This document shows, piece by piece, positions 53,965 to 62,682 of a stretch of DNA of 64,000 bases (position 1 is the stretch's first letter; the number at the start of each line of letters is the position of its first letter). The DNA is from Bacteroidota bacterium (GTDB lineage: Bacteria; Bacteroidota; Ignavibacteria; Ignavibacteriales; Melioribacteraceae). The stretch spans positions 357,530-421,529 of the forward strand of contig JAHISP010000084.1 of NCBI GenBank assembly GCA_018818165.1, given 5' to 3'. Under the pieces are notes generated by a model. The model did no database searches. It was not told the DNA's origin and worked only from the letters and a program-made list of their open reading frames with translations. Position numbers and translations under genes: made by a program.

Positions 53965-55329
53965 TTAGAGTGGATGCATTAAAGATAAAGCAGTTTTTAA
54001 CTCTTCTAAATTTTTGGGTTTATCAACTATTTTAAAATATTTATCCACAAGAAACATGGTTGGTGTAGCATAGATGTAATAGTCATAAGAGACCTTACTT
54101 TTCCATCCTTTTAAGTCGGAGAGATTGATCCAAGAAAATTTGTTGCTTTCAATATAGTTTTGCCAGTCGGGATAATATGTGTCCAAAGAAACTGCTAAAA
54201 CTTCAAACTCATTATTGGTTCCATTTTTATAGAGCTGCAATAATTCGGGAAGTAATTCATGGCAATGAGGACAATTACTTGAATAAAATAATATTAATAA
54301 TTTCTCCGCGTTAATATTATAAAGCTCAACTAGGTCGCCAGTAGAATTTGGCAGTATAATATTTGGCACTTTTATTCCTTTTTTGAGAATTTTTGATTGA
54401 TCAATTCTGATTTGAATAAAATTATTGGTCTGGAAATCAAAACATAAGTCATCTGCTATTACAAAATTATCAACTATATAATCTACAATATTGCTTAAAT
54501 CAATTTTATTGAAGCTAAAAATTAAATATTCTGTTATACGCTGGTAAACAAAATTATTTGCTTTTGCTTTCTCTAAAATTATATCTATAGCATTTTCATA
54601 CTCTTGTTGAATTAAATCCTTTTTTAGATTCGAATTGCCAAAATAACCCAGATACTCTGCAATTTTATTTATAAAAAGATCAGTATAAAGTAATCCACTA
54701 TCATTAAAATCAATACTATCCCAAAAATGTTCTTTTAAATCCTCAGTTTTTACTTTCGCACTTATATCCAAATAAGGTTCTTGCGCTGATTTGATATAAC
54801 GTGAAATTAAAGAGTTATTTTCAGTTTGTGAAAAATCATTTATAAATAACCAATATTCTTCATAAATATCTGCAAATGTTATTATTGCTTCTGTCGTTTT
54901 TTCGTCACTATTTGGACTCTCTTCAAGAATTTTTTGAAGAGATGTTATTTCTTTCTTGTAAATAGAAGTAAGATTTAGAAATTTATAATACTTTTTATTT
55001 GCATCCGATTTTACCACCACTAATTCATCTAACAACTTCTGCATATTTGTTTTTATTACAATTTCTTTTTCATCATAAACAAAATTTAACCAAGTCTTGT
55101 TGTAAAAAACTAACCTATAAAATCCAATATTCAATTTTTTATTTACACTTATTTGAAATTGACCAGAGTTATCAGAATTAATTGATTCAATTAATTCTGA
55201 TTTTTCTAATCCCACGGAATATAATGAAGCCATGCTGTTTTCAAGACCGTTGACAGTAATGCTAATGTTTTGGGCAAATAGTGTGCCTGAAAGAATTAGA
55301 AATAAAGCTATTTTTAAACTGTTTTTCAT
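53965..55329 (-). CDS. Exported thioredoxin-fold (TlpA-like) protein with N-terminal DUF4369-like part
   Basis: A 454-residue protein with a signal peptide (ALFLILSGTLFA). Residues about 20-100 look like a beta-sandwich (SITVNGLENSMASLYSVG) as in DUF4369-type TlpA partners. A helical middle follows, then a thioredoxin fold at about 315-450. The redox motif is CPHC (Cys353-Cys356) in LFYSSNCPHCHELLPELL, with the cis-proline in YATPTMFLVD. CPHC resembles DsbA rather than the WCxPC of TlpA. It should reduce or shuffle disulfides in the periplasm. Confidence 0.85.
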   Translation of the reverse strand: MKNSLKIALFLILSGTLFAQNISITVNGLENSMASLYSVGLEKSELIESINSDNSGQFQISVNKKLNIGFYRLVFYNKTWLNFVYDEKEIVIKTNMQKLLDELVVVKSDANKKYYKFLNLTSIYKKEITSLQKILEESPNSDEKTTEAIITFADIYEEYWLFINDFSQTENNSLISRYIKSAQEPYLDISAKVKTEDLKEHFWDSIDFNDSGLLYTDLFINKIAEYLGYFGNSNLKKDLIQQEYENAIDIILEKAKANNFVYQRITEYLIFSFNKIDLSNIVDYIVDNFVIADDLCFDFQTNNFIQIRIDQSKILKKGIKVPNIILPNSTGDLVELYNINAEKLLILFYSSNCPHCHELLPELLQLYKNGTNNEFEVLAVSLDTYYPDWQNYIESNKFSWINLSDLKGWKSKVSYDYYIYATPTMFLVDKYFKIVDKPKNLEELKTALSLMHPL

Positions 55330-55502
55330 AAGAAGTGAGGTTATGGAAAATTAATTAAAATGTATCATGAAAGTTAATGAAGTAAATTTAACAAATTATC
55401 GATAGTCTTTGCAAACATCATCAACATTTTGCTTTGAAGAGAGTAGTAGATAAAAAGTTTTTTTTTAGTATTTTACAACGCTAATTATAAGTTTTCATAA
55501 AT

Positions 55503-56843
55503 TTGAAACTGGTTTTCGCTGTGATTCCTAAAAACATAAAAAATATCAGACTTATATTAGTCGTATTATTGGTACTTATTTCAGCACTATTTACAATTAT
55601 CTTAAATTTATTTCCACTAATTCGGAATTCCTCCGAAATAAATAATGCGAAAAGAATATACTTTGCTGAAAATATAACTCCAGCACACGCACAACTAATT
55701 GAAGAATTCAATGAGATTAATAAGGGAAAAATAGAAGTAATTGCAATAGACCTTCCATATAAAATATTTACAACAAACAAGAGAAAAGAAATAATAACTA
55801 AAAATTTGCGTAACAGTAGCAGCCGAATAGATATTTACGCAATAGATGTTGTTTGGGGAGAAAGATTTATTAAATGGGCAGAACCACTAAATAGTTATTT
55901 TTCAACTGAAGAGATTGATTCAATTTTTGATGAAGCCAAAAATTACTGTTATTTCGATTCTACACTTTATTCTATTCCATTTTTTGTTGATATAGGCGTT
56001 TTATATTATAGGGATGATTTACTTAAGGAAATGGATAATTATGAAAACTTGATAAAAATAATATCAAATGGAATATCTTGGGAAGAATTAGTAAATATTA
56101 AAACACCTAAATCTAAATACAAATATCTATTTCAAGCTGATAATTATGAAGGATTAATGTGTAACTTTTTAGAAATAGCAGGTAGAAATTCATTTAATAA
56201 TTCCAACTTTGAGGATTTTAAGTTTAGGAAGGATACACTTTCTGAAAGATTAAATTTCATAAGGGACTTAATATATAAGCAAAAATTTATTCCCGAAGAA
56301 GTTGTTGGTTTTGATGAAAATAAAACTTTTAGTTTTGCACTTGAAAATGATGTTCCCTTTTTTAGAGGATGGCCCACAGGAAAAAGAAATATTATCCTTA
56401 ACAAAAAATTAATTCCTAAACTGAAATATCTTAAATTTGCGCCTTTACCAAAATTTGCCGGCGAGTCACCAGTTTCGACAATTGGCGGTTGGAATTTAAT
56501 TGTTTCCAAAAATTCAAAATATAAAGATGAGTCTATAGCGTTTATTAAATTTTTATTGTCTAAATCTTCGCAGAAATATATTTGGGAAAATAATGGCTAT
56601 TTGCCCGTGTTGAAGTCTTTTTTTTCAGACTCATTGTATTTAAGTAAATATCCAGAATTAAAGCTGTTTAAAAGTTTAATTGAAAGTGGTGTTTATAGAA
56701 TTAAACATCCACAATACACTCGAATTTCTGATATTTTAACTAAAAATTTAAATCTTTATTTTAATAGAGAATTATCCACAGATGATTTTATAAATAATTC
56801 TCTTGAAGAAATTAATTCCATAAATAAGAGATATTTAAAATGA
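55503..56843 (+). CDS. Membrane-anchored extracellular solute-binding protein (family 1-like)
   Basis: A 446-residue protein. The N-terminal helix (about 15-37, LILVVLLVLISALFTIIL) is uncleaved-looking and lacks a lipobox. The rest is a periplasmic binding protein fold: FAENITPAHAQLIEEFNEINKGKIEV, YSIPFFVDIGVLYYRDDLL, VSTIGGWNLIVSKNSKYKDESIAFIKFLLS. No ABC permease or ATPase is nearby. It overlaps the kinase gene by 4 bases (ATGA), which points to a sensory role. The start is TTG at 55503, no ribosome site seen. Confidence 0.82.
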   Translation: MKLVFAVIPKNIKNIRLILVVLLVLISALFTIILNLFPLIRNSSEINNAKRIYFAENITPAHAQLIEEFNEINKGKIEVIAIDLPYKIFTTNKRKEIITKNLRNSSSRIDIYAIDVVWGERFIKWAEPLNSYFSTEEIDSIFDEAKNYCYFDSTLYSIPFFVDIGVLYYRDDLLKEMDNYENLIKIISNGISWEELVNIKTPKSKYKYLFQADNYEGLMCNFLEIAGRNSFNNSNFEDFKFRKDTLSERLNFIRDLIYKQKFIPEEVVGFDENKTFSFALENDVPFFRGWPTGKRNIILNKKLIPKLKYLKFAPLPKFAGESPVSTIGGWNLIVSKNSKYKDESIAFIKFLLSKSSQKYIWENNGYLPVLKSFFSDSLYLSKYPELKLFKSLIESGVYRIKHPQYTRISDILTKNLNLYFNRELSTDDFINNSLEEINSINKRYLK

Positions 56844-58288
56844 ACCTTCTTAGTAAACTGCGCGAGTATCATTTTGAAGTATATCATTTTATTATTCTAA
56901 TAATTATCCTTATTCTATCGCATGTGCTGCTTTCATATTTAAATATGTCTTCAACAGATGAGCTGTTAAATAAGAGTATGGAAATTTATAAACTGGAAAC
57001 TGCAGAGAGACAATCAGATTTTATAACTTCTTCAATAGAATTGTTTCTTCAAAAATATGTAGAATATCCATACACACAAAATGATATAATGCAAACTACT
57101 GAATCAATAGACTATTTAATTTATCAACAATTATTGCAAAAAAATGTTGAGGATTTTTGTTTGGTATTCTATTCTGACTCCGATGTTTTAATTTTAGATA
57201 GCGGAGGAGATATATTAAACTATGTGGTTATGGGAAAATTTCCACCAAAACGTGCGAAAAGTAAAAGAGCCAAGGTCCTCGAATATTTTTCTAAAGCAAA
57301 ATATTCAGTTTTTATTAACGAGGACATTAAGACTTTTGTGGAAGATGGAAAAACTTTTCATGTCTTTGTTCCATTTTTAATAAAGGGGGAAGTTATTGGA
57401 GCTGTGTATCAAAAGATAACACCAGATGTTGAAAAAATGACATCAATAATAAGCACTTCAATTAGCTATACTGGCGCATGGATCTCCGCAATTATTCTGT
57501 TTAGTTTACTAGTTATCTTCATTTTAACTAATTATGTTATTGACGAAAGAGATATTGCCAAATCAGAATTGTTTAATCAGAAAGAAAAACAGCTTACTCA
57601 ATTAATTGAAGCCCAGAAAGAGGCAAGTTTTGCAAGAAGGATTTACCACGCTCATCATAAAGCAGAAAAAATAATTGGTTTTATTAAAAGCGATTTAATA
57701 AAAATTAATGAAAACAACTTACTTGAATTTTCAAAAAAAGTGAAAAGATATGCTAATTTTATTGGACGGGTTATTTATGATATGAAAACCTATAACCCAC
57801 CAGTAGGTGTAATAAGAAATCAACAGTTTAAAACCGACATTAATGAAGTAATTAAATTTTTAGTGCAAAATGTAATTAAAAGAACTTATATAAATGATGA
57901 TTTAAGTGTTATTAAATGCGATTTGTTAAATGAATTGCCTATTCAACATATAAACGAATATGTTGTTTGGGAAATTTTGGAACCACTAATTCAAAATTGT
58001 ATTATCCACAATAAAGATAAAGAGGTTACAGTTAATATCTCAACCTTCTCACAAGATGACGGTTATTACATTGAAATTAAAGATAATGGAAAGGGATTTG
58101 AACCTTTCTTATTAGAGTATGATGAACAAAATATTAAAAAAATATTTAAAGAAAAGATATCAACAAAAGTCGAAAATATAAATACAGGATATGGCTGCTA
58201 TATTGCATTTGAAAATTGCAAAAGATGTGGTTGGAAATTGGATGCGGTTAATTATGCCGATGGTGCTAAATTTTTAATAAAAATTTAA
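56840..58288 (+). CDS. Sensor histidine kinase
   Basis: A 482-residue protein. Two membrane helices (about 16-34 and 212-234) bound a periplasmic domain of about 175 residues. The likely phosphoacceptor is His270 in RRIYHAHHKAEKI, with other histidines next to it. The ATPase domain shows WEILEPLIQNCIIHN (N box), IKDNGKGFEPF (G1) and GYGCYIAFENC (G2). It is encoded between a solute-binding protein and a sigma-54 response regulator. The binding protein probably presents its ligand to the periplasmic domain. Confidence 0.88.
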   Translation: MNLLSKLREYHFEVYHFIILIIILILSHVLLSYLNMSSTDELLNKSMEIYKLETAERQSDFITSSIELFLQKYVEYPYTQNDIMQTTESIDYLIYQQLLQKNVEDFCLVFYSDSDVLILDSGGDILNYVVMGKFPPKRAKSKRAKVLEYFSKAKYSVFINEDIKTFVEDGKTFHVFVPFLIKGEVIGAVYQKITPDVEKMTSIISTSISYTGAWISAIILFSLLVIFILTNYVIDERDIAKSELFNQKEKQLTQLIEAQKEASFARRIYHAHHKAEKIIGFIKSDLIKINENNLLEFSKKVKRYANFIGRVIYDMKTYNPPVGVIRNQQFKTDINEVIKFLVQNVIKRTYINDDLSVIKCDLLNELPIQHINEYVVWEILEPLIQNCIIHNKDKEVTVNISTFSQDDGYYIEIKDNGKGFEPFLLEYDEQNIKKIFKEKISTKVENINTGYGCYIAFENCKRCGWKLDAVNYADGAKFLIKI

Positions 58289-58298
58289 TTGGATTATT

Positions 58299-59762
58299 AT
58301 GAAAGAAGATTTAATAAGGGTTCTTTTAGTTGAAGATGAAGAATATGATGTATCAAGAACAATTAAAACTATTGAGCCATATGCCGAAAGAATAAAAATC
58401 TTAGATATTGTATCAACAGGAAGGCAAGCATTAAATTTAATTTCTGCTAAGCAATATGATGTAGTTATTCTTGACTACCAAATCTCTGGAGGTCTCTATG
58501 GAGAGGAGTTAATAAAAAAAATAAAAACACTTGAAAAAAGTCTTCAAATTATTGTAATTACAAAAATGACATTAAATCATACAGATTTAATATTAGCAAA
58601 TCAGATATTAAAAAGCGGAGCATTTTGGTTTGGCACAAAAAATCCTTCTGATATCGAAGAATCTATTTATCAACAAACAGATTTTATTTTAGCAATTTTA
58701 AATGCTTTTGAAAAAAAGAAATTAGAAGAAGAGAAAGATAAATTATTAAATGAAAAGAAAGATTCTCAAGATAAACTAGATAGTAACATACAATTAATGA
58801 TTGATGAAAAACCCTTAATTGGAAACTCAACGGGATTAAATAGAGTGAGAGAACAAATTAAAACTTATGCAGCTACAAATACAAGCGTTTTAATTACTGG
58901 TGAATCAGGCACCGGTAAAGAATTAGTGGCTAGAAATCTTCACTATAAAAGTGATAGAAAATATGAAAAAATTATTACTCTAAACTGTTCAGCAATTCCT
59001 GAAAATTTAATTGAAAGTGAATTGTTTGGCTATGAAAAAGGAGCATTTACAGATGCCAAATCTGGGAAATTGGGTTTATTTGAACAAGCTCACAAAGGAA
59101 CAATTTTTTTAGATGAGATAAGTGAACTACCTCTAAGTTCTCAATCGAAACTATTAAGAGTGCTAGAAGCCGGTGAAATTGATAAAATTGGACGAAATAA
59201 AAAATATAATGTTGATGTTAGAGTAATTTCAGCTACAAATAAAAATTTGAAAGAATTGGTTATAAAAAGAGAATTTCGTGAAGACTTATATTACAGGCTT
59301 AACATCCTAAATATTAATATTCCCCCTTTAAGAGAAAGACAGGACGATATTGTAGAATTAATAAACTTCTACACAAAGTTTTATTGCAGTGATCTTAATG
59401 TTAAAATTCCCACATATTTAAAAGAAAGTCTGAATTTTTTAAAAGATTATAAATGGAAGGGCAATATTAGAGAATTGAAAAACATTGTTCAAAGACTAAT
59501 AATATTAAAGAAAGATTCAATTGATTTAACTACTGTAAAAATGACTCTTGATAGCAATGACGATAGGAATATCAACGTTCAACCGTTCTTTAATATTAAT
59601 GATGAGAGTTTTTCAATTTTAAAAGATGCTGAAAGAGAATTTAGAATTAATTATTGCGAATATGCTCGCAAAATAAGTAAAAATGATACAGAGGCTGCAC
59701 TAAAATTAGGACTACCTCCTTCAAACTTTCATAGACTTTGCAAGGAAATTGGTATTAAATGA
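58299..59762 (+). CDS. Sigma-54-dependent response regulator (NtrC family)
   Basis: A 487-residue protein. The receiver domain has the phosphoacceptor Asp59 (VILDYQ) and the acidic pair VEDEE. The AAA+ domain has Walker A GESGTGKE (201-208), the sigma-54 contact loop GAFTDA (248-253), and LDEISELPL. The C-terminal Fis-type helix-turn-helix is NDTEAALKLGLPPSNFHRLCKEIG. It should activate sigma-54 promoters when phosphorylated by the kinase encoded next to it. A good -24/-12 site lies 100 bases downstream. Confidence 0.95.
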   Translation: MKEDLIRVLLVEDEEYDVSRTIKTIEPYAERIKILDIVSTGRQALNLISAKQYDVVILDYQISGGLYGEELIKKIKTLEKSLQIIVITKMTLNHTDLILANQILKSGAFWFGTKNPSDIEESIYQQTDFILAILNAFEKKKLEEEKDKLLNEKKDSQDKLDSNIQLMIDEKPLIGNSTGLNRVREQIKTYAATNTSVLITGESGTGKELVARNLHYKSDRKYEKIITLNCSAIPENLIESELFGYEKGAFTDAKSGKLGLFEQAHKGTIFLDEISELPLSSQSKLLRVLEAGEIDKIGRNKKYNVDVRVISATNKNLKELVIKREFREDLYYRLNILNINIPPLRERQDDIVELINFYTKFYCSDLNVKIPTYLKESLNFLKDYKWKGNIRELKNIVQRLIILKKDSIDLTTVKMTLDSNDDRNINVQPFFNINDESFSILKDAEREFRINYCEYARKISKNDTEAALKLGLPPSNFHRLCKEIGIK

Positions 59763-59864
59763 TTTTATCAATATGATAAATCACATTGATAAAGTTTTAT
59801 CTTCTTTCTATTTAAATATAATATATTAGCTCCCTTTTTGTTGTAATTAACAATTATTTAACAT

Positions 59865-59880
59865 TGGCATTTTACTTGTA
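59865..59880 (+). promoter_or_regulatory. Putative sigma-54 (-24/-12) promoter of the receptor-symporter operon
   Basis: TGGCAT-TTTAC-TTGTA fits TGGCAC-N5-TTGCA with exact spacing and two mismatches, one of them in the -12 GC. It starts 78 bases before the receptor gene and directly after the sigma-54 activator gene. Confidence 0.65.
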
Positions 59881-59942
59881 TAACTATTAAAAGACGTTAC
59901 ACAAAAAAATACTGTTTTTTAATCAAACAAGGAGAAAAGTCT

Positions 59943-62600
59943 ATGCAAGCTAACTACAAAAAAAGTCGAAAAATTCTACTTAGTTTTTCACTTTTACTCT
60001 TTTTAATGTCGTCACAAATATTTGCTCAAGGTTCCATTAAAGGTAATGTAACTGATACAAATGGGGATCCTTTACTCGGAGTAAATGTAATTTTAATGGA
60101 TACTCAAATTGGGGCAGCAACTGATTTTGAGGGAAACTATTTAATACCTAGCGTTCCAGTTGGTGATTATACTATTAAATTTAGCTCAATTGGTTACAAG
60201 AAATATTCAAGCAAAGTTAGCATTAAGGGTGCAGAAGCTGTTGTGCTTAATGCCAGTTTGGCTGAAGATATTCTAGGTTTTGATCAAGTAGTTGTAACTG
60301 GTGTTGCAAATCCGGTTTCAAAGTTAGAATCAAGTATTTCTATTTCAACTTTAGATATGAAGGATATTGCCCAATCTGCTCCAAGAACTACAGCTGAAAT
60401 GTTTAGAACAATCCCTGGTATACGTTCAGAATCTTCAGGGGGTGAAGGTAATGCAAATATAACAGTTAGAGGTGTTCCAATCTCAGCTGGTGGTTCAAAA
60501 TATTTACAATTACAAGAGGATGGTTTACCTGTTCTTCAATTTGGTGATATTGCTTTTGCAACACAAGATATTTTCTTAAGAGGTGATAACACTGTAGCAA
60601 GACTTGAAGCAATTCGTGGTGGTTCTGCTTCAACAATGGCATCAAATTCACCAGCCGGTATAATTAACTTTATAAGTAAAACTGGTGCTGTTGAAGGTGG
60701 AAGTGTTAGTACAACCCAAGGACTTGATTACCAAAGTTCAAGAGTAGATTTTGAATATGGTGCTCCAATAAATGATAATCTTACTTTCCATGTTGGAGGA
60801 TTTTTGCGACAAGGTAATGGTCCAAGAACAGCAGGTTACACTGCAAATTCTGGTGGACAAATTAAATTTAACATTACAAAAATGTTTGATGGCGGATATG
60901 GTAGAATTTATTTCAAATACTTGAACGATCGTGCGGCAGCTTATATGCCTATGCCAATTAAAGTTGAAGGAACAAATGATTCTCCTGAATTAAGTTCAAT
61001 AGATGGTTTTGATGCTACTTCAGGCACAACCCACAGCCCATATTTATTGCAAAACTTAACCTTAGGACCAAATGGTGAGCTAAGAAGAGCAGATGTATCT
61101 GATGGTATGCATCCTGTATCAACTACACTTGGTCTTGAATTTGTACGTGATCTCGGTGATGGATGGAATCTTGAAAACAGAGGAAGATTAGCTTTTAACT
61201 CTGGTAGATTTGTTTCTCCTTTCCCAGCAGAAGTTGGAGCTGCAAGTGCATTAGCTACTTCAATTGGCGGTGCTGGAGCAACTTTACAATATGCTAATGG
61301 TTCAGCATTTGGAAGTGGAAATGAAGGTAACGGACTTGCAATGAGAATTCACATGTTTGATGTAGAATTAAACAATTTTGACAATATTGTTAATGATTTC
61401 AAATTAACAAAAAGCTTAAACAACATTCATTTGACTGTTGGATATTTTGTATCAAAACAGACAATAAACATGTCATGGTTGTGGAATTCATACTTAATGG
61501 ATGTAAATGGAGTTGATGCACAGCTAATTGATGTATACGCAGCTGATGGAACAAAGTTAAGTCAAAATGGACTTTATGCTTATGGAACTCCAGCATGGGG
61601 AAATTGTTGTACAAGAAATTATGATACTGACCATATGACAACAGCTCCATATGCAAACGTAGAAGTTGAAGTAAATGAAAAATTAAGAGTAGATGCTAGT
61701 GTTAGAATGGATTATGGTCATGTAACAGGAAATTTTGCTGGTCCTGTTCAAACACAATATGATATGAATAATGATGGAACAATTTCACCTAATGAAGAAA
61801 GTGTTTCTGCAATAGATAATGCAAATACAACTCCAGTTGATTATAAATATGATTATGTGTCATTTTCTTTTGGCGGTAATTTTAAATTAAATAATAACCA
61901 AGCTGTGTTTGCTCGCTTTAGTCAAGGTGGAGTTGCAAAGGCTGATCGTTTACTTTTTAGCAGAGATCAATATACAAATAATGATAATGGTCAATTATTC
62001 GCTAAAGATATGATCCAACAAGGTGAAATTGGATACAAACAAAACTTTACCAATGGAGCATTATTTGTTACTGGATTTTATGCAAAGACTAAAGAAGAAG
62101 GTGGATTTGAAGCAACAACTCAGAAAATAATTGAAAATGATTATACAGCTATGGGTGCAGAAGTTGAAGCTGCGTTTAATTTAGGGGCTGCAAGTATTCG
62201 TGGAGGTTTTACCTATACCTCTGCTAAAATTGTCAAAGATGATAAAAATGATCCATTAGATGGAAATATTCCAAGAAGACAACCTAATTTAATGTTTAGC
62301 TTAATCCCAAGTTACAAAATTGGACAACATATAGTTGGATTAAGTCTTATTGGACAGACTTCTTCGTTTGCACAAGATAGCAATGAACTTGTTCTTCCAG
62401 CTTTTGTTGCAGTAAATGCATTCATTAATTTCCAAATTACTAATGATTTCTATGCTGCAATAAATGGTAATAATTTGTTGGATGTAATTGGAATAACTGA
62501 AAGTGAAGAGGGCAGTATTGTTAATAATGCTGTAAATTATATTAGAGCAAGACCAATTCCTGGAAGATCTGTTTCTTTAACATTAGGTTATAATTTTTAA
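59943..62600 (+). CDS. TonB-dependent outer-membrane receptor
   Basis: An 885-residue protein with a signal peptide (ILLSFSLLLFLMSSQIFA). A CarboxypepD_reg-like domain lies at about 30-110 (GSIKGNVTDTNGDPLLGVNV). The plug is at about 115-245 (VVVTGVANPVSKLESSISI, FRTIPGIRSESSGGEGNANITVRGVPI). A 22-strand barrel ends in LGYNF with terminal aromatic. An extracellular segment has an EF-hand-like calcium loop (residues 607-618). Substrate unknown; context with an SGLT-type symporter suggests a sugar or related organic solute. Confidence 0.93.
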   Translation: MQANYKKSRKILLSFSLLLFLMSSQIFAQGSIKGNVTDTNGDPLLGVNVILMDTQIGAATDFEGNYLIPSVPVGDYTIKFSSIGYKKYSSKVSIKGAEAVVLNASLAEDILGFDQVVVTGVANPVSKLESSISISTLDMKDIAQSAPRTTAEMFRTIPGIRSESSGGEGNANITVRGVPISAGGSKYLQLQEDGLPVLQFGDIAFATQDIFLRGDNTVARLEAIRGGSASTMASNSPAGIINFISKTGAVEGGSVSTTQGLDYQSSRVDFEYGAPINDNLTFHVGGFLRQGNGPRTAGYTANSGGQIKFNITKMFDGGYGRIYFKYLNDRAAAYMPMPIKVEGTNDSPELSSIDGFDATSGTTHSPYLLQNLTLGPNGELRRADVSDGMHPVSTTLGLEFVRDLGDGWNLENRGRLAFNSGRFVSPFPAEVGAASALATSIGGAGATLQYANGSAFGSGNEGNGLAMRIHMFDVELNNFDNIVNDFKLTKSLNNIHLTVGYFVSKQTINMSWLWNSYLMDVNGVDAQLIDVYAADGTKLSQNGLYAYGTPAWGNCCTRNYDTDHMTTAPYANVEVEVNEKLRVDASVRMDYGHVTGNFAGPVQTQYDMNNDGTISPNEESVSAIDNANTTPVDYKYDYVSFSFGGNFKLNNNQAVFARFSQGGVAKADRLLFSRDQYTNNDNGQLFAKDMIQQGEIGYKQNFTNGALFVTGFYAKTKEEGGFEATTQKIIENDYTAMGAEVEAAFNLGAASIRGGFTYTSAKIVKDDKNDPLDGNIPRRQPNLMFSLIPSYKIGQHIVGLSLIGQTSSFAQDSNELVLPAFVAVNAFINFQITNDFYAAINGNNLLDVIGITESEEGSIVNNAVNYIRARPIPGRSVSLTLGYNF

Positions 62601-62613
62601 CAAACACAACTTA

Positions 62614-62644
62614 TGTCCCACACATAATTAAAATGTGTGGGACA
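62614..62644 (+). terminator. Strong hairpin between receptor and symporter genes
   Basis: TGTCCCACACAT and ATGTGTGGGACA form a perfect 12-bp stem with a 7-base loop, followed by TTCAATTTTTT. It lies between two genes of one module, so it may reduce the symporter level relative to the receptor or stabilise the upstream message. Confidence 0.8.
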
Positions 62645-62682
62645 TTCAATTTTTTATACTCAACATTTATTAGGGAAACAAT

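Noticed and set aside
55503..56843. ABC transporter binding subunit
   Set aside because: No permease or ATPase on either side, and it overlaps a kinase gene; a sensory role fits better.
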